Origin: Cobetia sp. L2A1
GTDB taxonomy: Bacteria > Pseudomonadota > Gammaproteobacteria > Pseudomonadales > Halomonadaceae
Length of the DNA stretch: 64,000 nt
Reading direction: 5' to 3'
NCBI RefSeq assembly: GCF_009796845.1
Contig: NZ_CP047025.1
Span: forward strand, 3,658,001 to 3,722,000
Shown: one piece after another, positions 30,960 to 38,749 of the stretch
Layout of the letters: each line of letters opens with the position of its first letter
Position numbering within the stretch: position 1 is the first letter of the stretch
The notes under the pieces: model-generated
The model's input: only the letters and a program-made list of their open reading frames with translations
The model's database searches: none
What the model was told of the DNA's origin: nothing
Translations under genes and position numbers: made by a program

Positions 30960-31127
30960 TCAGTCTGGCAAACAGGGACTTCGCAACATGTCACTCTGGT
31001 GGCTCTCGCCCTGCCCCGCGGTGACAGCGGCAAGAGATAGGGCGCCACTAAATCGCCAGCGCCAATAACCATGCACGACCCGTAAGGAAGCAAGGATGAA
31101 GCGAGTCAATGTGGTCGTGGTGCGCAT
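30960..31127 (-). CDS. Putative second leader peptide upstream of aroF (55 aa)
   Basis: A short frame with a strong AGGAATTG ribosome site just before its ATG at 31127, ending 45 bases before the aroF start. Codons 21-26 read Tyr-Trp-Arg-Trp-Arg-Phe, an unusual concentration of aromatic amino acids. Just after them the RNA can fold: GGCGC/GCGCC close to the control codons and a larger stem pairing CTCTTGCC with GGCGAGAG. There is no T run. It fits a translated regulatory leader for DAHP synthase, but its 29 residues after the control codons are longer than usual. Confidence 0.5.
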   Translation of the reverse strand: MRTTTTLTRFILASLRVVHGYWRWRFSGALSLAAVTAGQGESHQSDMLRSPCLPD

Positions 31128-31235
31128 GGCAATTCCTCTGTTCATTCAAGCTGAGATCATTCGTGTCGCGATTGCTGGTCTACCAGTCCCGAGACGATGC
31201 CCTGTATTCGTACAAATTGACCGGACCATAAATAC

Positions 31236-31271
31236 AAAAACCCCCGGTCGTGGCTGCGACCGGGGGTTTTT
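31236..31271 (-). terminator. Attenuator terminator in the aroF leader
   Basis: On the minus strand AAAAACCCCCGGTCG and CGACCGGGGGTTTTT form a 15-pair stem (ten of them G-C rich) with a six-base loop and a T run. It lies about 42 bases after the stop of the leader frame 31313-31429 and about 320 bases before aroF. The hairpin is symmetric, so it could also stop plus-strand transcription. Confidence 0.85.
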
Positions 31272-31298
31272 CAAGGTGGTGGCAGCCCGTACAAGACA

Positions 31299-31323
31299 GG
31301 CGCGCCGTAACCTCAGGCGCGCC
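31299..31323 (-). other. GGCGCGCC hairpin at the leader-peptide stop (attenuator stem)
   Basis: Two copies of GGCGCGCC (31299-31306 and 31316-31323) pair over eight positions around the UGA of the aromatic leader frame; flanking ACA/TGT can extend the stem with a bulge. The position right after the aromatic codons suits the pause or anti-termination stem of an attenuator. Confidence 0.6.
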
Positions 31324-31429
31324 CCTGTATAAACCAATACCAATAATCCGCAGCACACGTACTGCTGACTACCTGACCCGAAGGGCAGACAGTGGCAGAA
31401 CGCAAGCTGGAAGATGTCGGGGGGTTCAT
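31313..31429 (-). CDS. Putative aromatic attenuator leader peptide (38 aa)
   Basis: The frame ends with the codons TAT TGG TAT TGG TTT (Tyr-Trp-Tyr-Trp-Phe) followed by five codons (Ile-Gln-Gly-Arg-Ala) and TGA, then a GGCGCGCC stem and a strong terminator. This is the standard order of a ribosome-mediated attenuator, and the next true gene is DAHP synthase, the entry enzyme for exactly these amino acids. The ATG at 31429 is uncertain because it lacks a good ribosome site. A possible promoter is TTGGCA (31476-31471) with TGTTAA (31453-31448), 17 bases apart. Confidence 0.65.
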   Translation of the reverse strand: MNPPTSSSLRSATVCPSGQVVSSTCAADYWYWFIQGRA

Positions 31430-31695
31430 GGGCAAGACCAGTATCCATTAACAACAATAAAGTGACATTATGCCAATAACGTAACGCATGAAGCGCGAGA
31501 TCTCTATCCTTGCATCCAGAATCGTCGTGCGCAAGCGTGATCAGGCAACTATTCGTTGCCAGCTTGGCGTAAGGGAGACTATCGGCTCAGATATGCATCA
31601 GTATAATCATTGCTTGCCGACCGATCTTGATGACCGGCAACGCGCATTCGTTCAGCGGTGTCTGACCTACCGCGCCCACAGCCTGGAATGCATGC

Positions 31696-32250
31696 ATGCA
31701 GGATACCCGAAATGACGCACTCGTAGAGTATCTGCTGGGATGTGCCCGGCAGGATGCAAAGGCACTGGATCGACTTTATCGTGCAACCAGTGCGCATCTA
31801 TACGCTCAGTTGATGCGTATCTTGAGACATGAGGCATCCGCGCAGGATTGTCTTCAGCAGGTATACATCCGGATATGGGCTGCCGCTGGCCAGTATGATG
31901 CCAACCGCGCCCGCCCGATGACTTGGCTTGGCACCATGACTCGCAATATCGCCATCGACTGGATACGTCGACAGCGCCCCAGCGAGCATGACAGTGATGA
32001 ATTGATCGCAGCCATGCCAGGGCTCAGTGATATCGAGGCAGATGTCGACCTGGCCCAGCATAGTGGTGAACTCCATCAATGCTTGGCCGAGCTGAATGAT
32101 GATCAGCGCCGCGCCCTGGAACTGGCCTATTTCGAAGGCCTAACCCACCAGGATCTGGCCAACCAATTGGACCAGCCCTTAGGCACCGTCAAGAGCTGGG
32201 TCCGACGTGGACTCGAGAGGTTGAAGATATGCATGAGTCATTTGATCTGA
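31696..32250 (+). CDS. ECF-type RNA polymerase sigma factor (SigK-like)
   Basis: Group 4 sigma factor, 184 residues. Region 2 (about residues 20-95) includes ASAQDCLQQVYIRIWAAAGQYD and RPMTWLGTMTRNIAIDWIRR; region 4 (about 125-180) has the helix-turn-helix LAYFEGLTHQDLANQLDQPLG followed by TVKSWVRRGLERLK. It is overlapped by its downstream partner, an RskA-like anti-sigma factor, by 22 bases. Such pairs usually respond to envelope, oxidative or light stress; the signal here is unknown. Its targets may include its own promoter. Confidence 0.94.
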   Translation: MQDTRNDALVEYLLGCARQDAKALDRLYRATSAHLYAQLMRILRHEASAQDCLQQVYIRIWAAAGQYDANRARPMTWLGTMTRNIAIDWIRRQRPSEHDSDELIAAMPGLSDIEADVDLAQHSGELHQCLAELNDDQRRALELAYFEGLTHQDLANQLDQPLGTVKSWVRRGLERLKICMSHLI

Positions 32251-32939
32251 GCGACCCCGAACTGCGCGAAATCGCAGCGGGTGAATACGCGCTCGGCACA
32301 CTGACACGTGACGAACGCACAGCTTTTGAATCGTTGCTGTCCGTCAGCCACGACGTACAACGCGATGTAGAACGCTGGCGCGAACACCTGAACGTGTTCA
32401 ACGAGCAGCTGACACCCATTGCGCCGCCTGCCAGTGTCTGGAAAGGCATCGCCGAGGCGACCGGTACAGCCCGCCAGCCGTGGTGGCGTCGCCTTGGCCT
32501 CTGGCAAGGCATGACAGCTACCGCCTTCAGTGTCGCGCTCGCCATAACGCTGACCTTCAGTCTCGGACAGAACGAGAGCATGGAGAGCGACTATGTGTTC
32601 GTGGTCAGTAACCCTGACAGCAGCCCTGGCTGGATCGTCAATGCGTCTCACTCGGGCGAGATGATGGTGCAGGCCGTGAGCCCCAATGCTCCCGCCCCTG
32701 GCAAGGTCTGCGAACTCTGGCTGATGACCAAGGATGGCGAGAAACCCATGTCATTGGGCATCCTGCCGCACTCCGGCTCCATGAAGGTGGAAGTGCCGAA
32801 GGAATATCTCGCGGCCTTCCCTGACAGTGATCTCGTGATCACGCTGGAAAACCCGGGCGGCGCCCACTCTGGCAAGCAGATGGGACCGACACTCAAGAAA
32901 GGTCAGTTCACTGCTGTCGAAGGGCGTCATATCCTGTAG
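32229..32939 (+). CDS. Membrane anti-sigma factor, RskA family
   Basis: Anti-sigma-K-type regulator of the upstream sigma factor. The cytoplasmic N-terminus (LREIAAGEYALGTLTRDER, the zinc-less anti-sigma helices) is followed by one membrane segment (about residues 97-117, MTATAFSVALAITLTFSLG) and a periplasmic RskA domain (about 125-236) with SPGWIVNASHSGEMMVQA, CELWLMTKDGEKPMSLGILP and VITLENPGG. 236 residues. Release would need regulated proteolysis; rseP, a candidate site-2 protease, is elsewhere in this window. Confidence 0.92.
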   Translation: MHESFDLSDPELREIAAGEYALGTLTRDERTAFESLLSVSHDVQRDVERWREHLNVFNEQLTPIAPPASVWKGIAEATGTARQPWWRRLGLWQGMTATAFSVALAITLTFSLGQNESMESDYVFVVSNPDSSPGWIVNASHSGEMMVQAVSPNAPAPGKVCELWLMTKDGEKPMSLGILPHSGSMKVEVPKEYLAAFPDSDLVITLENPGGAHSGKQMGPTLKKGQFTAVEGRHIL

Positions 32940-32971
32940 ATGACAGGTCGCAGCACGATATGCCATCAACG

Positions 32972-33004
32972 AAAATGCCCCCGCTGAAAAGCGGGGGCAT
33001 TTTT
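32972..33004. terminator. Bidirectional terminator between the anti-sigma gene and folM
   Basis: AAAATGCCCCCGCT and AGCGGGGGCATTTT form a strong stem with a GAAA loop; T runs occur on both strands and the flanking genes converge. Confidence 0.93.
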
Positions 33005-33069
33005 GTGTGCATCATCTGGCTAGCCTTCTGGCGCAAGCGATGCCAGAGGCATCATTGGTCAAAAGCCCA

Positions 33070-33783
33070 TCACTTGAGGTGACGGCCTCCATCTACCGGC
33101 ATGGTGGTACCTGTCACATAGTGGCTGTCGAGCAGGTAGCGCATTGCCTGCCAGATCACACCCGGCCCCGGCACGCTCTGCATCAGTGACTTGGCTTTCG
33201 CCCGTTCGGCATAGTCATCATCGTCGTCAGGCTTGAGCATGATCAATGCTGGCGCAATCGTATTGACCTGAATGCGTGGGGCAAACATGGCCGCGAACGA
33301 TAGCGTCAGGTTCTCGAGCCCAGCCTTGCTGGCCGCATAGGCCGCATGCTTGCTGGAGCCCTTCTGCACCACGAAGTCACTCATGTGGATGATATCGGCT
33401 TGTGATTCGATACCCGCCTCAAGCAGATCACGCAGTGCCAGATTGATCAGATACGGTGCCTGCATGTGAATACGGAAGAGATGTTCGAAGCTACTCCCTG
33501 CCGCCTCTCCATCAGTGTCCGGCAACCAGTCACTGGCGTTGTGCACAATGGCCCGAAGAGTCGGCGTCAGCTCACGTATCGCCGCGATGAACGCATTGAT
33601 GCCCTCCTCCGTGGAAAAGTCAGCCTGAACAGTACGCACGCCAAGCGCCCGCAATGCTTCCAACTCATCACGCTCACGCCGATAGCTGATGATGACTGAA
33701 TGGCCATCATCCACCAGCCGCTCGGCGCAATAGCGCCCAAGTCGTTGGGCGCCTCCGGTAATCAGAATCGGTGACTGACTCAT
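33070..33783 (-). CDS. folM: Dihydromonapterin reductase FolM (short-chain dehydrogenase)
   Basis: NADPH-dependent SDR that reduces dihydromonapterin (and dihydrofolate weakly) in pterin metabolism. The Rossmann motif is PILITGGAQRLGRY, the catalytic pair is in HAAYAASKAGL (Tyr and Lys), and the C-terminus VTGTTMPVDGGRHLK is typical of FolM. KSLMQSVPGPGV matches the family loop. 237 residues. It lies 21 bases after fre and is probably co-transcribed with it. Confidence 0.9.
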   Translation of the reverse strand: MSQSPILITGGAQRLGRYCAERLVDDGHSVIISYRRERDELEALRALGVRTVQADFSTEEGINAFIAAIRELTPTLRAIVHNASDWLPDTDGEAAGSSFEHLFRIHMQAPYLINLALRDLLEAGIESQADIIHMSDFVVQKGSSKHAAYAASKAGLENLTLSFAAMFAPRIQVNTIAPALIMLKPDDDDDYAERAKAKSLMQSVPGPGVIWQAMRYLLDSHYVTGTTMPVDGGRHLK

Positions 33784-33804
33784 GCTCTGGTCTCCTTCAA
33801 GCCT

Positions 33805-34599
33805 TCAAGCAGATACAAGCGTCGGGTCAATCAGCGGTACGCGCGGCGCATAGCTGAAGACGTCAGAGCTCAGCCCCGCCTCTTCAACACCTAGTGGCGT
33901 CAGTGCATCGACACAGGCGTACACCATGCCCGGTGAGCCAGACAGATAGATTCGCTTACCGGCCATACTGCCAGCATGCTGACGCAGTGCGGCATCGATA
34001 CGCCCCAGATGACCTGTAAAGCCCGTCTCAACGCCAGCGGCTTCCAGCGCCAGATGATGCGCATCGCCAAGTGCCGGCGCTTCTTCCAACACCGGGATAT
34101 AGCGGAAGTTGGGCTGGCTGGCAGCCCAATTGATCGCCGCACTTTCCAGATACAGATCACGCCGCTCGCGCGCCGCCCACCACAGCTCGATGGGCTGAGT
34201 CAGGCCACGCGCGAAAGCCGCCTGCAGCATGGCGTGCATCTGCGAGAAACCGGTGCCGGCACAGATCAGCACGATCGGGCTGGGGTCTTCGAGGTCCAGC
34301 ACGCACTCGCCATTCGGCAGACGCAACTCCAGCTGATTCGCCGCAACCAGTAACGACCGCAGGTGCGCCGAGTTACTGCGCTCCGGCCAGTGCTGGATAT
34401 GCAGCTCAAGCACGCCATCATCACTGGCGGCATTGGCGATGGAGAACGGTACCCAGATGGTGTCATCGAGCTTCATCTCGAGATACTGGCCCGGCGCATG
34501 CGCCAGGGCCTCGGGACGTGCGGCAAAGCGCACACGAAACACGTCCGGGGTCAGATCTTCCACACTCTCGACATGACAGGTCAGGGTCCGCGCCGTCAT
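33805..34599 (-). CDS. fre: NAD(P)H-flavin reductase
   Basis: Ferredoxin-reductase-fold enzyme that reduces free flavins. Flavin site VPFSIANAAS (RxYS-type), nucleotide-binding LICAGTGFSQMHAML, and C-terminal YLSGSPGMVYACVDAL. The start at 34599 has AGAGGAT upstream and gives 264 residues, about 30 longer than E. coli Fre. It follows ubiD on the same strand, as in E. coli where fre and ubiD are adjacent; reduced flavin is the precursor of the prenyl-FMN needed by UbiD, which makes the pairing sensible. Confidence 0.92.
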   Translation of the reverse strand: MTARTLTCHVESVEDLTPDVFRVRFAARPEALAHAPGQYLEMKLDDTIWVPFSIANAASDDGVLELHIQHWPERSNSAHLRSLLVAANQLELRLPNGECVLDLEDPSPIVLICAGTGFSQMHAMLQAAFARGLTQPIELWWAARERRDLYLESAAINWAASQPNFRYIPVLEEAPALGDAHHLALEAAGVETGFTGHLGRIDAALRQHAGSMAGKRIYLSGSPGMVYACVDALTPLGVEEAGLSSDVFSYAPRVPLIDPTLVSA

Positions 34600-34686
34600 C
34601 GTATCCTCTTGTTGTCTGAAGCCTGCCACCACGTACTCGCGCAGCGACAGGGGTGTATGCGTAGGTGCCGATAGAAAAGAAGGGTA

Positions 34687-36156
34687 TCAGTCCAGAATGC
34701 CCAGACTTTCCCAGCGCTCATCGACACGGGATTTGATCTCGTCACTCATCACGATGGGTTCGCCCCACTCGCGATCCGTCTCCCCCGGCCACTTGTTGGT
34801 GGCATCCATGCCCATTTTCGAGCCCAGACCCGCCGTCGGCGAAGCAAAATCAAGATAATCGATCGGCGTATTGTCGATCAGAACGGTATCACGGCTCGGG
34901 TCCATGCGCGTGGTGATTGCCCAGATGACATCCTCCCACTTGCGGGCATCCACGTCGTCATCCAGCACGATCACGAACTTGGTGTACATGAACTGACGCA
35001 GGAAGCTCCAGACCCCCATCATCACGCGCTTGGCATGACCGGGATACTGCTTCTTCATTGTCACGACCGCCATGCGGTAGGAACAACCTTCCGGTGGCAG
35101 ATAGAAGTCGACGATCTCGGGGAACTGCTTGCGCAGAATCGGCACGAAGACTTCGTTGAGTGCCAGGCCGAGAATCGCCGGCTCATCAGGCGGTCGCCCG
35201 GTATAGGTAGAGTGATAAATGGGATCACGACGATGGGTGATACGCTCGATAGTGAAGACGGGGAAACTCTCCACCTCATTGTAATAGCCGGTGTGATCAC
35301 CGTAAGGGCCTTCCTGCGCCATGTCATCCGGATACAGGAAACCCTCGAGGATGATCTCGGCACTCGCCGGCACTTCAAGATCCGATAGGCCACACTTGAC
35401 CAGCTCAGTGCGCGAGCCGCGCAGCAGACCAGCAAAGGCGTATTCGGAGAGCGAGTCCGGCACCGGCGTCACGGCGCCCAGTATTGTCGCCGGGTCCGCC
35501 CCAAGTGCGACGGCAACCGGGAATGGCTCGCCCGGGTGCGCCTTCTGCCACTCACGGAAGTCCAGCGCGCCACCACGATGTGCCAGCCAACGCATGATCA
35601 GACGATTCTGGCCTATCTTCTGCTGGCGGTAGATACCGAGATTCTGGCGCTCTTTATGCGGTCCGCGCGTGATCACCAAGGGCCAGGTGACCAGCGGCGC
35701 CGCGTCGCCCGGCCAGCAGTGCTGGATAGGAATCATGTCGAGATTGACAGCATCGCCTTCAAGTACGACTTCTTGGCAGGCGGCACGCTTGACCCGTTTA
35801 GGCCCCATGCTCATCACCTGCTTGAAGATCGGCAGCTTGTTCCAGGCATCGCGGAATCCCTTGGGAGGCTCCGGTTCCTTGAGAAAGGCCAGCAGCTCGC
35901 CCACCTCACGCAGTGCTTCTACGGACTCCTGCCCCATCCCCAGCGCTACGCGACGTGTCGTGCCGAACAGATTGCCCAGCACCGGCATGGTATGGCCCTT
36001 GACGTTCTCGAACAGCAACGCCGGCCCACCTGCCTTCAGGGTACGATCGCATATCTCGGTCATCTCTAGATAAGGATCAACCTCAACACTGATTCGCTTG
36101 AGCTCACCCTTCTCTTCCAGCGCCGCGATGAAATCACGTAAGTCTCGATACTGCAT
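34687..36156 (-). CDS. ubiD: 4-hydroxy-3-polyprenylbenzoate decarboxylase UbiD
   Basis: Prenyl-FMN-dependent decarboxylase of ubiquinone synthesis. Family features: [29 protein letters not shown], the catalytic Glu-Arg-Glu region ([19 protein letters not shown] ... [25 protein letters not shown]), and [19 protein letters not shown]. 489 residues, normal. It lies between rho and fre on the same strand. UbiX, which makes the cofactor, is not in this window. Confidence 0.97.
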   Translation of the reverse strand: MQYRDLRDFIAALEEKGELKRISVEVDPYLEMTEICDRTLKAGGPALLFENVKGHTMPVLGNLFGTTRRVALGMGQESVEALREVGELLAFLKEPEPPKGFRDAWNKLPIFKQVMSMGPKRVKRAACQEVVLEGDAVNLDMIPIQHCWPGDAAPLVTWPLVITRGPHKERQNLGIYRQQKIGQNRLIMRWLAHRGGALDFREWQKAHPGEPFPVAVALGADPATILGAVTPVPDSLSEYAFAGLLRGSRTELVKCGLSDLEVPASAEIILEGFLYPDDMAQEGPYGDHTGYYNEVESFPVFTIERITHRRDPIYHSTYTGRPPDEPAILGLALNEVFVPILRKQFPEIVDFYLPPEGCSYRMAVVTMKKQYPGHAKRVMMGVWSFLRQFMYTKFVIVLDDDVDARKWEDVIWAITTRMDPSRDTVLIDNTPIDYLDFASPTAGLGSKMGMDATNKWPGETDREWGEPIVMSDEIKSRVDERWESLGILD

Positions 36157-36230
36157 GGGCTATTCCGCTCGGCTTGAACAAGTCTTGAGCATACCATTGC
36201 CGACCGGCAGTCGGCAGGTCATCAACGCAA

Positions 36231-36263
36231 GACGCCCGCCTCCTGATAAGGGAGACGGGCGTC
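36231..36263 (-). terminator. Hairpin between rho and ubiD
   Basis: GACGCCCGCCTCC and GGAGACGGGCGTC pair over 13 positions with one G-T and a seven-base loop, about 50 bases after the rho stop. The T run is poor, so it is a weak terminator or processing site. Confidence 0.5.
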
Positions 36264-36310
36264 CTGGTGAATACAGACACTGTCGATCTGAAAAGCCGGA
36301 CCAATGACGA

Positions 36311-37567
36311 TCAGCGGCGCTTCATGGCCTCGAAGAACTCGAGGTTGGTCTTGGTATCTTTCAGACGGTCAATCAGGAACTCGGTGGCCGCGACATCTTC
36401 CATCGGATTCAGCAGCTTGCGAAGAATCCACATGCGCTGCATTTCATCTTCAGACGCGATCAAGTCTTCACGACGCGTGCCTGAACGACGAATGTTGAGG
36501 GCCGGGAAGACACGACGTTCAGCCAGCTTACGATCGAGATGGGCTTCCATGTTACCGGTACCCTTGAACTCCTCGAAGATGACTTCGTCCATCTTGGAAC
36601 CGGTATCGACCAGCGCCGTGGCGAGGATGGTCAAGCTACCGCCTTCCTCGATATTACGTGCGGCACCGAAGAAGCGCTTCGGCTTCTCGAGAGCATGTGC
36701 ATCAACACCACCGGTCAACACCTTGCCGGAGGACGGCACGACGGTGTTGTAGGCACGTGCCAGACGAGTGACAGAGTCGAGCAGAATGACGACATCCTTC
36801 TTGTGCTCGACAAGGCGCTTGGCCTTCTCGATCACCATCTCGGCAACCTGCACGTGACGTGCCGGCGGCTCATCGAAGGTAGAGGCCACGACTTCGCCAC
36901 GCACGGTGCGCGACATCTCGGTGACTTCTTCAGGACGCTCATCGATCAGCAGCACGATCAGATGACATTCAGGATTGTTGCGCGTAATGGAGGCGGCGAT
37001 GGTCTGCAGCATCATCGTCTTACCGGCCTTAGGCGGTGACACGATCAGGCCACGCTGGCCCTTACCGATCGGTGCAGTCAGATCCAGAATACGGGACGTG
37101 ATGTCTTCAGTGGAACCATTACCGATTTCCATCAGCAGACGCGACTGGGGGAACAATGGTGTCAGGTTTTCAAACAGAATCTTGTGCTTGGCATTCTCGG
37201 GACGGTCAAAGTTGATCTGACTGACCTTGAGCAGCGCGAAGTAACGCTCACCTTCCTTCGGCGGACGAATCTTGCCGGAGATGGAGTCGCCCTTGCGCAG
37301 ATTGAAACGTCGAATCTGGGAAGGTGAAACATAGATGTCGTCGGGGCCAGCTAGATAGGAAGAGTCTGCGCTACGTAGGAAGCCGAAGCCGTCCTGCAGA
37401 ATTTCCAACACACCGTCGCCGTAAATATCCTCACCGCTTTTCGCGTGTTTCTTGAGGATGGCGAAGATAATGTCTTGCTTGCGCGAACGTGCCAGATTTT
37501 CAACGCCCATGGTCTGGGCAAGTTCTAGCAGTTCGGGGACGGTATTTTGCTTGAGTTCGGTAAGATT
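36311..37567 (-). CDS. rho: Transcription termination factor Rho
   Basis: Hexameric RNA helicase that ends transcription at C-rich rut sites. The family start [16 protein letters not shown] is at about 37570 and gives 419 residues, the E. coli length; an upstream ATG at 37594 would add eight residues. RNA-binding CSD (about residues 50-115), Walker A region [11 protein letters not shown] (about 178-188), Walker [16 protein letters not shown] and the R/Q-loops are present. The gene has a very long C-rich leader, in keeping with Rho autoregulation. (Coordinates: coding region 36311-37570.). Confidence 0.96.
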   Translation of the reverse strand, partial: NLTELKQNTVPELLELAQTMGVENLARSRKQDIIFAILKKHAKSGEDIYGDGVLEILQDGFGFLRSADSSYLAGPDDIYVSPSQIRRFNLRKGDSISGKIRPPKEGERYFALLKVSQINFDRPENAKHKILFENLTPLFPQSRLLMEIGNGSTEDITSRILDLTAPIGKGQRGLIVSPPKAGKTMMLQTIAASITRNNPECHLIVLLIDERPEEVTEMSRTVRGEVVASTFDEPPARHVQVAEMVIEKAKRLVEHKKDVVILLDSVTRLARAYNTVVPSSGKVLTGGVDAHALEKPKRFFGAARNIEEGGSLTILATALVDTGSKMDEVIFEEFKGTGNMEAHLDRKLAERRVFPALNIRRSGTRREDLIASEDEMQRMWILRKLLNPMEDVAATEFLIDRLKDTKTNLEFFEAMKRR

Positions 37568-37570
37568 CAT

Positions 37571-38096
37571 CGGCTTTGTTTGAACGTGGCTCATGTCAGC
37601 AGGGCTGAAAGATTAAGAAGGGAATCGAGAAGACAGACAGGAGGCAGAGACTGGCACCGAAAGGTGCAGGCAGAACTCGACAGCATTCCCGGGGGCAAGC
37701 GCCTGAGTTGGATAAAGACAGGTGCTAAAGGTTCAGGAAAGATCACTCACCACAACCGTACAACAACAAGTTCAGCGACGGAGTGTCGAGTCACTACGGC
37801 CCAGTCTGATAGACATGGGGCGTCGTGCTTCCTGACTGAAAAGTCTTCTCGATATGGAATCTAGCGGTATGAATCGCCTGGCAGCTGACCTGTAATGGTA
37901 GGACAGAGTTACCAGAAGGCTGGCTGACAACTGGGGGACCGTGGGACGGTCGACATGACGCAATCAGAGAGCGTGTAATCAGGCGAACGCTTCGATGGTA
38001 GTCAAGCCGACGCCCGAACGCAAGCCCCCGCATCAAGGGCCGGAGGTAGAGGAGAGTTCATCGCGAACTCATCGACACCACCAGCATGGACATGGC
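37571..38096 (-). promoter_or_regulatory. Long rho leader, C-rich and G-poor in the transcript
   Basis: About 525 bases without a convincing gene separate trxA from rho. Read as rho mRNA, the last 200 bases before the start are strongly pyrimidine-rich with few Gs (stretches such as GCCTCCTGTCTGTCTTCTCG), the composition of a rut site. Rho represses its own gene in E. coli through its leader; the same is inferred here. A small hairpin GAGTTC/GAACTC (38053-38069) follows trxA. Confidence 0.5.
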
Positions 38097-38423
38097 TTAA
38101 AGATTGGCATCCAGAAAAGCGGCCAGCTGAGCACGCGGCATGGCGCCTACCTTGCTAGCTTCGACATTACCGCCCAGAAACAGCATTAGCGTCGGTACAC
38201 CACGAACACCAAAGCGGGCTGCAAGCTCAGGGGCTTCATCAACGTCAATCTTGACGATATTCAAGCGTCCGGCGTATTCCTCGGCCAGCGCTTCAAGCGT
38301 CGGAGAGACTGTCTTGCACGGCCCACACCAGGACGCCCAGAAATCGACAAGTACCGGTTGCTCACTCTCCAACACGACTGACTCGAAATCCTTCTCTGCA
38401 ATCTGTGCCACACGCTCGCTCAT
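38097..38423 (-). CDS. trxA: Thioredoxin 1
   Basis: Small cytoplasmic disulphide reductase. The active site is WCGPC (Cys33 and Cys36) after VLVDFWAS, and the cis-proline loop is GVPTLMLF. The start at 38423 gives 108 residues, the E. coli length, with GGGAG upstream; a longer open frame is not expected to be used. Upstream of rho, as in enterics and pseudomonads; divergent from ppx. Confidence 0.96.
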   Translation of the reverse strand: MSERVAQIAEKDFESVVLESEQPVLVDFWASWCGPCKTVSPTLEALAEEYAGRLNIVKIDVDEAPELAARFGVRGVPTLMLFLGGNVEASKVGAMPRAQLAAFLDANL

Positions 38424-38749
38424 CGCGATGTTATCTCCCAGGCTGCTCCAGTCTTGCTGATCATCAGTGATCATGCGCAAACCATGCACTTTCTGTCATA
38501 TCACGACCCTAGAATACCATGCTCTGCGTGATGCATGTGCCAACAAACCCTATCCTGCATGTCAGTAGAGCGCAGCAAGAGGTTTGACACCTCACGCAAG
38601 TCACCGCAATCTTGCAAAAGTCCCCTGTCGCCATCGTATGCGATGTTATCTTTTGTTGCGCCAGGCTAGATGCATCAGTTCACGCATACAACCGTCAGGC
38701 CCGTGCCGTGACCCTGTCGTGAAAGGCCTGTCATAAAGGACTCTGCCCC
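38424..38749. other. trxA/ppx divergent intergenic region
   Basis: About 325 bases that must hold both promoters. A small palindrome CATCG-TATG-CGATG lies near 38631-38644. I could not find a convincing -35/-10 pair on either strand and see no small gene. Confidence 0.4.

Noticed and set aside
31146..31457. 103-codon minus-strand frame in the aroF leader
   Set aside because: It reads through the terminator hairpin in a different phase from the aromatic-codon frame and shows no family features.
31602..31607. Perfect TATAAT upstream of the ECF sigma gene
   Set aside because: No matching -35 at the right distance and no ECF-type GGAAC element could be fixed.
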